A program made the translations under genes and the position numbers. A stretch of DNA of 9,991 nt, taken from Mariprofundus sp. (GTDB taxonomy: Bacteria > Pseudomonadota > Zetaproteobacteria > Mariprofundales > Mariprofundaceae). Shown piece after piece: positions 1-6,117 of the stretch (positions within the stretch are counted from its first letter, which is position 1; each line of letters opens with the position of its first letter). The stretch spans positions 1-9,991 of the forward strand of contig JAUZQI010000158.1 in assembly GCA_030951095.1 (NCBI GenBank), read 5' to 3'. A model generated the notes under the pieces. It searched no databases and was not told the DNA's origin. It was given only the letters and a program-made list of their open reading frames with translations.

Positions 1-285
1 CTTCTCTGCCTCTGCCTTCTCTGCTGCTGCTTTCTCTGCCTCTGCCTTCTCAGCTGCTACCTTCTCTGCCTCTGCCTTCTCTGCCTCTGCCTTCTCAGCT
101 GCTGCCTTCTCAGCTGCTGCCTTCTCAGCTGCTGCCTTCTCAGCTGCTGCCTTCTCAGCTGCTGCTTTCTCTGCTACTACTTTCTCTGCCGCTGCTTTCT
201 CTGCAGCTACCTTCTCTGCCTCTGTCTTCTCTACTGCTGCTTTCTGAATCACAGCCTTTTGTTCTACTGGCTTTTGAACTTCTGC
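1..285. repeat. 15-bp in-frame tandem repeat encoding (A/V)-(A/E)-A-E-K pentads
   Basis: Nineteen consecutive 15-base units can be read from 285 down to 1 on the minus strand. The sixteen nearest the edge (1-240) match xxAEK or xxVEK, and the three at 241-285 are degenerate (AVIQK, PVEQK, AEVQK). Units at 91-165 are five exact copies of cttctcagctgctgc, which points to recent slippage or unequal crossover. The array continues beyond the window. It is coding sequence, with repeat boundaries in phase with codons. Confidence 0.95.
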
Positions 286-1041
286 ACGCTGTTCGGAAGC
301 AGTAGTCAACTCAGCCTTCAATTGTCCCTGGAGGTTTTCGCTAACAAGCTTACCAACTTGTTCATCAGCGGTCTTTTTTACAGGGCTTGGCTGATCAGTA
401 TCCTGTTTATTAGATTGAGTGCTCGAAATATCCTTGGCCAATAACGCAAAAGAGGAAGAAAGCGAAGTTTTACTATTAACAGTATAAAACTTTCCACCGC
501 CATTTTTGGCAATGCAACTCAATCGGGGAACATCCCTCGCTTTCAAGTCCAGCCCCAGCACATGGATACGAATATCTTTGCCAGATGCCAACGCAGACCT
601 GCACGGATCTCTCTTGCAACTATCCCCCCCATCACTGAGAAGGACAATCGTTCCACCGCCACCCCTTTGCTTAATCTGCTTGATTGCAGAATCAACAGAA
701 AGACCGATTGGTGCCTTTCCCTTTGGCGTAAAGGAAGAAACCCTGTTAATGATCAAGTCGCGTGGTGAACCAATTGGAGCAAGCAGTTCAGAACCATTGC
801 AATTATCCTTTTTTTTGTGACCATAGGCTATCAAACCAATTTCAGTGTTTTGGGGAAACCCTGAAATGAGGTTAACCAATGCACCCCTGACCAGATAAAC
901 CTTTTCTGTACCCTCAATCCTGCCCCACATACTCCCGGATGAATCTACTACAAACAAAACAGGAGAAGTCGCCGCGTGTACTGACAGCGGCAACAAGATC
1001 ATCAGAATAAGCACCTGAAATTTTAACGCCTTACCAAGCAT
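1..1041 (-). CDS. Secreted VWA-domain protein with Ala/Glu/Lys pentapeptide tail (3' end beyond window)
   Basis: The ATG at 1041 opens a frame with no stop to base 1, giving 347 residues; the C-terminus lies outside the window. Residues 1-23 form a signal peptide (basic start, hydrophobic LILMILLPL core, VHA-A cleavage). Residues 28-205 are a von Willebrand A domain with a complete-looking MIDAS: DSSGS at 33-37, Thr near 105 and SDGGD at 136-140, so a divalent-metal-dependent protein-binding role is expected. Cysteines at 81, 142, 147 and 176 could form disulfides in the periplasm. From about residue 250 the chain becomes pentads of the type AAAEK/AEAEK, predicted to be a long charged helix reminiscent of the TolA stalk. 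A ribosome site (AAAGGAG) lies 10 bases before the ATG. It sits 144 bp after argA and has its own promoter-like sequence, so it is probably a separate unit. The ligand is unknown. Confidence 0.85.
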   Translation of the reverse strand, partial: MLGKALKFQVLILMILLPLSVHAATSPVLFVVDSSGSMWGRIEGTEKVYLVRGALVNLISGFPQNTEIGLIAYGHKKKDNCNGSELLAPIGSPRDLIINRVSSFTPKGKAPIGLSVDSAIKQIKQRGGGGTIVLLSDGGDSCKRDPCRSALASGKDIRIHVLGLDLKARDVPRLSCIAKNGGGKFYTVNSKTSLSSSFALLAKDISSTQSNKQDTDQPSPVKKTADEQVGKLVSENLQGQLKAELTTASEQRAEVQKPVEQKAVIQKAAVEKTEAEKVAAEKAAAEKVVAEKAAAEKAAAEKAAAEKAAAEKAAAEKAEAEKAEAEKVAAEKAEAEKAAAEKAEAEK

Positions 1042-1090
1042 CGCCCCTTTTCTCCTTTCACACCCCAAACCTACAATGGTTTAATTGGTA

Positions 1091-1119
1091 TTAATAGCAC
1101 ATGTTTTGCATAAATGCAA
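1091..1119 (-). promoter_or_regulatory. Candidate sigma70 promoter of the VWA gene
   Basis: On the minus strand TTGCAT (1114-1119) and TATTAA (1091-1096) are separated by 17 bases, about 50 bases before the start codon at 1041. The surrounding 144-bp gap is AT-rich and holds no other gene. The call rests on sequence match only. Confidence 0.45.
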
Positions 1120-1185
1120 CCGTAACCAAGACATAAACCTTATAGAAAGGCCCTTTGCAAAAAACTGGTATGTTGATAAATAGAA

Positions 1186-1677
1186 TTATACCGACAAATC
1201 AGATAGTTCGCCGGAAAGTTGTTTTTCAACAGCAATCTCATCGCAATCAGCAAAGCGGGAACAGTGAACACAAACTGTCCAAATCTTGTGCGGCAGGCTC
1301 TCTTTTGAAACAATACAGTAACCCAGTCTGGCAAAAAAATCCGTCACATAAGTCAAGGCAAACACTTTGGTAACCCCCATACCAACAAGCCATTGTTCAC
1401 AACCCTCGACCAGCAAACGACCAATGCCATGTTTCTGACTATCAGGATCAACGACCAGCGACCGTATTTCAGCCAGGTTTTTACCATAAATATGCGCACA
1501 GACCACGCCCGCCAGTTTCCCATCATACTCGGCCACCAGAAATTCCTGCAAATGCTGAAAGATATTGTCCCGATTTCGCTGCAAAATAATGTCTTTTTTT
1601 GCGAATGGCTTCAGCAACTGATAAATCGTTTCGACGTCATCCACAACTGCGCTACGAATACAAATTCGATGGTTCAT
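1186..1677 (-). CDS. argA: Short-form N-acetylglutamate synthase (GNAT family amino-acid N-acetyltransferase)
   Basis: This 163-residue GNAT protein should transfer acetyl from acetyl-CoA to glutamate, the first step of arginine synthesis, in the cytoplasm. The acetyl-CoA loop is QKHGIG at 81-86 after the beta strand EIRSLVVDP. The family-specific tail is clear: FALTYVTDFFARLGY (106-120), then LPHKIW (128-133) and cysteines at 136, 139 and 145 ending in CDEIAV. This is the single-domain type known from deltaproteobacteria and relatives, lacking the amino-acid-kinase domain of the classical roughly 440-aa ArgA. The open frame extends upstream to 1776 into recN, but the ATG at 1677 gives the expected N-terminus (MNHRICIRSA) and falls 13 bp after the recN stop. 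No strong Shine-Dalgarno is visible, so coupling to recN translation is likely. Substrate specificity is inferred from the family. Confidence 0.85.
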   Translation of the reverse strand: MNHRICIRSAVVDDVETIYQLLKPFAKKDIILQRNRDNIFQHLQEFLVAEYDGKLAGVVCAHIYGKNLAEIRSLVVDPDSQKHGIGRLLVEGCEQWLVGMGVTKVFALTYVTDFFARLGYCIVSKESLPHKIWTVCVHCSRFADCDEIAVEKQLSGELSDLSV

Positions 1678-1690
1678 TCCGTATGACTCA

Positions 1691-3358
1691 TTACAAAGCC
1701 AGCGTCTGGCCACGAACCAGCATCTCCCGGGCATGCTGGAGCGTTTGTCCCTCTGCTCCACCCAACATACGGGCAATTTCGACTTGCCTCGACTGATTTT
1801 TGACCAGCTCCAAGCCTGTAATGGTACGCCCTTCTTTTTCGCTTTTACAAATCACTACCTGATGGTCTGCGCATGATGCCACCTGCGGAAGATGTGAAAT
1901 TACCAGCACTTGTCGATCCTTGCTCATCTGAACCAGCAACTCGCCCACGCACCATGCCGTCTCGCCACCGATACCTGTATCCACTTCATCAAACACAGCA
2001 ACATGTGGCATTTCAGTTAATACACCGCACCCCTTAAATGCCAATACCAGACGCGAAATTTCACCGCCAGATGCTACGGCAGCCAAATCACGCCATGGTT
2101 CTCCCGGATTGGACATGATTTTTATACTGACCCGATCCCAACCGGAAGCCCTCCAATCGGATTCGTTTTTCCCTGCCTGCACATCAAAACACACCTGCAT
2201 GCCGGCCAGTGCCAATCGATCCAGAAATGGCCGCAATTTACGGGTTAGTTTCTCACCACTCAGCTTGCGCTCTGCATTCAAAGCCTTGGCATATTGGCAA
2301 TAACTATCACGTGACTTCTCCATAGCCCGCGTCAACGAAGCCTCATCCCAGCCAGCAGTATCGAGTTTATCCAGTCGCTCACGCCAAACATCCATGAGCT
2401 TCAGCAAACCAGCCTCATCACAATCGTGCCGGCGCATAGCCTCATGCAGTGCCATCAATCGTTGTTCCGATTGCAGCAAGGCAGCCTCATCGAACGGGTG
2501 ATCCAACACGCTTCTCAACTCCGGCGTCACCTCGCTTAATAACGTATCCATCTGATCAAGCAACCGCCGGCTACGATGCAAACCATCATGAAAATCTTCA
2601 GCTACCGATACAGCATAATCCGCTCGGGCAAGCATATCCCGCAATGACGGCTCAGCCTCATCGAGCAACACCAACGCTTCAGATGCCGACTGCTGAATCT
2701 GGGCATGATGACGTCCTGCATCCACCATACCCTGCAGCGAATCAGCCAAGCCTTCAGATACATCCAGTTCTTCCAGCCGAGCCAGCTCATCACGCATCCA
2801 GATGGCCTGCTGTTCGGTTTCACCACGCTCTAGATTGAGTGTTTTCAAACGGGATTGGCGCTTTTGCCATGAATCAAAACTGGCCTTGGTATGGTGCAAC
2901 AGCAATTCTGGCACAGATGTATCCAGCAACTGGCGCTGCACCGATAGCTGCATGAGAGACTGGTGTTCATGCTGCCCATGCATATCCAGACATATTTCAC
3001 CAATCTTCTGCAATATTTTCAGCGTTACCGGAACCCCATTGATATAGGCGCGAGAACGACTATCACGAGTGATGATTCGCCTTAGAATTAACGCTTCATC
3101 ACCGTCGATATCAATGGACTCAAGCAACGTATCAATGCGAGCATCAGCACCTTCCCAAACGGCTGTGACTTCAGATTTTTGTGCACCATGACGCACCCAG
3201 TCAGCACTGGCACGAGCACCAAATACAGCAGCCAGCGCACCACAGAGCATGGATTTTCCTGCCCCTGTCTCGCCAGTAAAAACAGTCATGCCAGCGCCAA
3301 GTTCGAGATGGACATGTTCGATAAGTGCAAATTGTTTAACAGTGAGTGAAACCAGCAT
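1691..3358 (-). CDS. recN: DNA repair ATPase RecN
   Basis: RecN is an SMC-like ATPase that tethers DNA ends and sister chromatids during double-strand-break repair. This copy has 555 residues, matching the roughly 553 of E. coli. Walker A is GETGAGKS (29-36), the Q-loop region carries HGQHEHQSL, the ABC signature is SGGEISRL (from about 430), and Walker B is VAVFDEVD (Asp/Glu about 457-458), followed by the H-loop ISHLPQVA. The middle third is a charged, leucine-rich coiled-coil region. The frame also has a TTG at 3385 directly after the nadK stop. The ATG at 3358 was chosen because MLVSLTVKQFALI is the canonical RecN start and a purine-rich AAAAAGAA lies just upstream. It is the third gene of the cytochrome-nadK-recN-argA operon. 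No SOS (LexA) box was seen immediately before it, as expected for an internal gene. Confidence 0.95.
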   Translation of the reverse strand: MLVSLTVKQFALIEHVHLELGAGMTVFTGETGAGKSMLCGALAAVFGARASADWVRHGAQKSEVTAVWEGADARIDTLLESIDIDGDEALILRRIITRDSRSRAYINGVPVTLKILQKIGEICLDMHGQHEHQSLMQLSVQRQLLDTSVPELLLHHTKASFDSWQKRQSRLKTLNLERGETEQQAIWMRDELARLEELDVSEGLADSLQGMVDAGRHHAQIQQSASEALVLLDEAEPSLRDMLARADYAVSVAEDFHDGLHRSRRLLDQMDTLLSEVTPELRSVLDHPFDEAALLQSEQRLMALHEAMRRHDCDEAGLLKLMDVWRERLDKLDTAGWDEASLTRAMEKSRDSYCQYAKALNAERKLSGEKLTRKLRPFLDRLALAGMQVCFDVQAGKNESDWRASGWDRVSIKIMSNPGEPWRDLAAVASGGEISRLVLAFKGCGVLTEMPHVAVFDEVDTGIGGETAWCVGELLVQMSKDRQVLVISHLPQVASCADHQVVICKSEKEGRTITGLELVKNQSRQVEIARMLGGAEGQTLQHAREMLVRGQTLAL

Positions 3359-3385
3359 CAGTTCTTTTTCATATGGACTTTTCAA

Positions 3386-4258
3386 TTATTCCACTTCAAG
3401 TTGGCCGGCCCAGTGCAACTTGTTCCGCAGCACTTCAAAATAGTTCCGGCCTGGTAAATAAACCAGCGAAATCATACCTTTTTTTCGCACAATGGCATGA
3501 TCACCCTGTTGCAGCTGTAGCAATTCTTCTCCATCCAGATTCAAAGCAGCACCAAAACGGGACTCTACCAACTTTAGTGCAATCACATCATCTGCAGGAA
3601 CAACAATCGGGCGGTTGGACAAGGAATGCGGACAAACAGGCACCACCGAAATGGCATTGACAGATGGATGCACAATCGGCCCACCCGATGACAAGGCATA
3701 AGCAGTAGAACCAGCAGGAGTTGCCAGGATAAGGCCATCTCCGCGCATACGGAATACAAACTGACCCTGCACGGTCATTTCAAAACCAATCATGCGCGGC
3801 ACAGCACTACGCTCCAGCACCACATCGTTCATGGCATGTCCTTCGGCCACTTTCTGGCCATCACGCCAAATTTCAACATTTAATGAGAAATGCTGCGTTG
3901 TTTCCAAATTTCCCACCAGAATCTGTTCAACAATTTCAAACATACTTCCAACTGGCGTATCGGTGAGAAACCCAACTCGACCGAGATTAATACCAAGCAT
4001 CGGTGTATCCGAGCCAATAAAATAGTGAGCGACATGCAGTAAAGTACCATCACCCCCCAGCACAATCATCAGATCAACCCCGTCGGGCATCTCGGCAACC
4101 GATAACAATGAGCAACCTGCAGGGCAACGGGTATCACCCGAAAGATTCTGATCCACGAATACAGCCAGGCCTTTCTCAATCAACCAGCCATGCAAATCGC
4201 ACAGCAATGCCAAGGCACGGGCATCATTCGGCTTAACGCTTATACCAACACGCTTCAC
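3386..4258 (-). CDS. nadK: NAD kinase
   Basis: NadK phosphorylates NAD to NADP in the cytoplasm using ATP or polyphosphate. With the GTG start at 4258 it has 290 residues (E. coli: 292). The diagnostic motifs are LGGDGTLL (about 67-74), NDVVLER (about 144-150) and the NAD-binding TPAGSTAYALSSGGP (about 180-194), followed by NRPIVVP. The frame is open upstream to 4303, but that region overlaps the cytochrome coding sequence. GTG at 4258 overlaps the cytochrome TGA in a GTGA (4-bp) arrangement with purine-rich GGGGAAAAGGGAA before it, and it begins with VKRVGISVKP as the family does. recN starts 27 bp downstream, and nadK-recN adjacency is common in proteobacteria. Confidence 0.93.
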   Translation of the reverse strand: MKRVGISVKPNDARALALLCDLHGWLIEKGLAVFVDQNLSGDTRCPAGCSLLSVAEMPDGVDLMIVLGGDGTLLHVAHYFIGSDTPMLGINLGRVGFLTDTPVGSMFEIVEQILVGNLETTQHFSLNVEIWRDGQKVAEGHAMNDVVLERSAVPRMIGFEMTVQGQFVFRMRGDGLILATPAGSTAYALSSGGPIVHPSVNAISVVPVCPHSLSNRPIVVPADDVIALKLVESRFGAALNLDGEELLQLQQGDHAIVRKKGMISLVYLPGRNYFEVLRNKLHWAGQLEVE

Positions 4259-4533
4259 TTCCCTTTTCCCCACTCTTTCGGTTGCCGATGGCACTGGAAG
4301 CATTGTCCGCCTTTAATATGCTCTTTCGGCTGCGGAGAAACGCCATCACTGCCATGGCAGACCATACATGAATCTCTACTGGTTACAGTACGATGCGTTT
4401 CATCATTTGGAACCGGTTTGGTTTTGCGCTCGCTTGAACCCAGCACCAGTATCAATACAACGGCAGCAACAATACCCAGGAATAATAAATCCCTCTTGCC
4501 CGGCGACCATTTCAGTTTCTGCTGCTCAGTCAT
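4255..4533 (-). CDS. Small membrane-anchored dihaem cytochrome c
   Basis: This 92-residue protein begins at the ATG at 4533, which has an excellent ribosome site (AGGAGGTAAG directly before it). An upstream extension to 4614 in the same frame has no such support. A basic N-terminus (KLKWSPGKRD) precedes one membrane helix (about residues 15-35, DLLFLGIVAAVVLILVLGSS). The periplasmic part has two haem c attachment motifs, CMVCH and CFQCH, spaced by about 20 residues. This looks like an anchored electron-transfer protein with two c-type haems, but no other residues identify its partner. It leads the operon and overlaps nadK by 4 bp. Its closest relatives cannot be named from sequence alone; a fragment of a NapC/NrfH-like protein is possible but the intact start, helix and stop argue for a complete mini-cytochrome. 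Confidence 0.85.
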   Translation of the reverse strand: MTEQQKLKWSPGKRDLLFLGIVAAVVLILVLGSSERKTKPVPNDETHRTVTSRDSCMVCHGSDGVSPQPKEHIKGGQCFQCHRQPKEWGKGK

Positions 4534-4966
4534 CTTACCTCCTAACAAATGAACCACTCTGGCTGATTCGCCATTGGTATTCCATATCAGGAACAACTGC
4601 AAGCAGGAAAACACAACCGCAAAACCTTTGCCTGCAAATTAGCATGAACTGGCCACATAAAAACAGATGTTTGGATACAATCCTACATTGGTGTTTATTT
4701 GTGAAACCTTTGAGCCACTTGCAAAAGTCGTGAACAGCGATTTACTTCTCCACTCCGGCGCACTACGAACTGGAATTTCGGAGAATGGAACCACCATGCG
4801 CCTCATTCCATTCCAAACTGCACTCGAAGTGAGATTGAAACTCATCCACTCAGTCTTTTGCAAGTGGCTCCTTTGACTGTGCATTTTATTTTTTAGTGCC
4901 TGCTGCTAGCTTGCCGGCCATCTCAATCATCTCCCCTATCGAATTTGAAACCAAGAGGACAGTAAC
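4534..4966. other. 433-bp divergent intergenic region containing a MITE copy
   Basis: This gap separates the minus-strand cytochrome operon from the plus-strand 56-aa gene. It contains the element at 4712-4870 and otherwise shows no convincing gene. The operon promoter should lie between 4550 and 4711, but no clean -35/-10 pair was found. A TTGACT at 4873-4878, formed at the right edge of the inserted element, lacks a matching -10. Confidence 0.6.
4712..4870. mobile_element. MITE-like palindromic element, copy A
   Basis: This 159-bp non-coding element is bounded by perfect 16-bp inverted repeats, GAGCCACTTGCAAAAG at 4712-4727 and its complement at 4855-4870. It is flanked by the direct repeat CTTT (4708-4711 and 4871-4874), the footprint expected of transposase-mediated insertion with 4-bp duplication. 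Its sequence is about 91% identical by eye to the reverse complement of copy B, with about a dozen substitutions plus a 1-base and a 3-base indel. It encodes no transposase. Insertion sequence families with 4-bp duplications include parts of IS5, IS1182 and IS1380; the parent is not identifiable here. Confidence 0.88.
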
Positions 4967-5137
4967 ATGAACGTTGATCAGCATTTGAAAGTTGCACAAT
5001 GGCATATCGAACAAGCTCGTATGCATGCAACCAGCCAGCATAGCTGCGGTTGCCCGGTAAACGAGCACTACCAGAAAATCATCACCGCGATCGAATCCGG
5101 TTCAGTGGAAGAAGAACTGCTCTGCTCTACCGAATGA
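4967..5137 (+). CDS. Unrecognised 56-residue protein
   Basis: An ATG at 4967 with AGAGGA seven bases upstream opens a 56-codon frame ending in TGA at 5135-5137. The product starts MNVDQHLKVAQWHIEQARMH, likely an amphipathic helix, continues with the cysteine pair SCGCP at 26-30, then a second helix HYQKIITAIESGSVEEELL and a third cysteine near residue 53. It has no signal peptide or membrane segment. The SCGCP pair plus scattered histidines suggests possible metal or redox chemistry, but this is inference and no family is recognised. It lies between the two MITE copies, 152 bp before the PuuD-N-like gene, which has its own promoter. Codon-like composition and a good ribosome site are the main reasons to believe it is real. 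Confidence 0.6.
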   Translation: MNVDQHLKVAQWHIEQARMHATSQHSCGCPVNEHYQKIITAIESGSVEEELLCSTE

Positions 5138-5196
5138 AGGCTGGTAGAATATAAAAAATTTATCCCTGCAACCAGTAGTCTGAAAAAAACCACAAT

Positions 5197-5225
5197 TTGC
5201 ATACCGATTACCCGAGTGTTATAAT
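5197..5225 (+). promoter_or_regulatory. Strong sigma70-type promoter of the PuuD-N-like gene
   Basis: TTGCAT (5197-5202) and a perfect TATAAT (5220-5225) are separated by 17 bases, predicting a start near 5232 and a leader of about 58 nt. The leader holds a small hairpin (GAGGT 5253-5257 with ACCTC 5268-5272, inner GC/GC pair) that ends just before the AAGGAGA ribosome site at 5274-5280. Confidence 0.7.
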
Positions 5226-5289
5226 CAAGTATTATTCCACCCAAATTAAAATGAGGTTGAGCGAAGCACCTCGAAGGAGATAAAAAATC

Positions 5290-5856
5290 ATGAAAATCTT
5301 TACAGATCATAAACTCGCACTCATTACCGGCTTTGTGCTGGCTGCAGTGTTTATCGGCATTGGAGCCTCAAACGGTAACATGCCAACCGTGCCCGAACTG
5401 GCTCGCTGGGGTCACTTTCTGGCTGGTATCACCTGGATCGGCCTGCTGTATTACCTGAATTTCTGTCAGGTTCCATCAATGGGTGGTTTATCGGCAGATA
5501 CCAAGGCTGATCTGTTCAAAGATAGCAGCGTTGTTCGCCGTGTGATGTGGTGGTTTCGTTGGGGTGCCATGTTGACACTGATTTTCGGCATCGTGCTGTA
5601 TATGGATCTGCAGAATGCTGGCGCTGCCGGCTGGGATATCCGTATCGGAGGCCTGTTTGGCATCATCATGTGGTTCAATGTCTGGTTCATCATCTGGCCA
5701 GCACAGAAGAAGATTCTGGGTATTACCGAAGCCACAGCTGATGAAAAAGCAGCTCTTGGCAAGCGTGCACTGATTGCATCACGCACGAACACCATCCTGT
5801 CTATTCCAATGCTGTTGCTGATGGCTTCATCCGCACACTTCCGGCTTTTCGGATAA
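5290..5856 (+). CDS. Stand-alone PuuD N-terminal-like (urate oxidase N, DUF989) membrane protein
   Basis: This 188-residue integral membrane protein has about five hydrophobic segments (residues 9-27, 37-59, 86-106, 117-137, 167-182). The signature stretches ARWGHFLAGITWIGLLYYLN (38-57) and WWFRWGAM (87-94) resemble the N-terminal membrane domain of PuuD-type urate oxidases. In those proteins that domain is followed by a cytochrome c domain, giving about 400 residues; here the chain stops after the membrane domain and no CxxCH is present, so urate oxidation cannot be assumed. His42 in the WGHFLAG helix and His183 are possible haem or metal ligands (inference). The start is fixed by AAGGAGA nine bases upstream, with a strong promoter before it and a terminator 41 bp after the stop, so it is a monocistronic, probably well expressed unit. 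It is bracketed by the two MITE copies. Confidence 0.8.
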   Translation: MKIFTDHKLALITGFVLAAVFIGIGASNGNMPTVPELARWGHFLAGITWIGLLYYLNFCQVPSMGGLSADTKADLFKDSSVVRRVMWWFRWGAMLTLIFGIVLYMDLQNAGAAGWDIRIGGLFGIIMWFNVWFIIWPAQKKILGITEATADEKAALGKRALIASRTNTILSIPMLLLMASSAHFRLFG

Positions 5857-5896
5857 AAGGCCTGATTTTTTCGGCATAGCCTGAATAGCCGCCATT

Positions 5897-5930
5897 AAAG
5901 AGCCCCTGCGAAAGCAGAGGCTCTTTTTTA
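5897..5930 (+). terminator. Rho-independent terminator after the PuuD-N-like gene
   Basis: A hairpin pairs AAAGAGCC (5897-5904) with GGCTCTTT (5919-5926), extended by CTGC/GCAG around a GAAA tetraloop with one internal mismatch, and runs into a T tract. It may also work weakly against phoH2 transcription from the other side. Confidence 0.9.
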
Positions 5931-5937
5931 TTCACAG

Positions 5938-6094
5938 GAGCCACTTGCAAAAGTCTGAGTGGATGAGTTGCAATCCCACTTCGAGTGCAGTTTGGAATGG
6001 AATGAGAATGGTGGTTCCATTCTCTGAAATTCCAGTTCGATAATGCGCCGAAGTGGGGAAATAAATCGCCATTCACGACTTTTGCAAGTGGCTC
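5938..6094. mobile_element. MITE-like palindromic element, copy B (inverted relative to copy A)
   Basis: This 157-bp element has the same perfect 16-bp inverted ends as copy A (5938-5953 and 6079-6094) and is flanked by the direct repeat ACAG (5934-5937 and 6095-6098). The interior is also an imperfect palindrome: GAGAATGG (6004-6011) pairs with CCATTCTC (6017-6024) at the centre, and CCCACTTCG (5975-5983) pairs with CGAAGTGGG (6049-6057). A transcript or single strand could therefore fold end to end. It lies between two convergent genes, directly after a terminator. It contains no plausible coding sequence. Confidence 0.9.
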
Positions 6095-6117
6095 ACAGGG
6101 CAACAACTTTTTAGCGG

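Noticed and set aside
1..285. Regular short repeats resembling a CRISPR or satellite array
   Set aside because: The 15-bp period stays in codon phase with an open VWA reading frame, and there are no unique spacers.
506..820. Plus-strand open frame of 104 codons
   Set aside because: It lies antisense to the VWA domain, lacks a convincing ribosome site and shows no recognisable motif.
1149..1166. GGCCCTTTGCAAAAAA as a third or decayed MITE end
   Set aside because: Only the TTGCAAAA core matches, and there is no partner end or target duplication.
2449..2838. Plus-strand open frame of 129 codons within recN
   Set aside because: It is a proline/histidine-rich antisense shadow of the recN coiled coil.
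4712..6094. Composite transposon formed by the two MITE copies
   Set aside because: Each copy has its own target duplication (CTTT, ACAG) and the outermost flanks differ, so the copies inserted independently.
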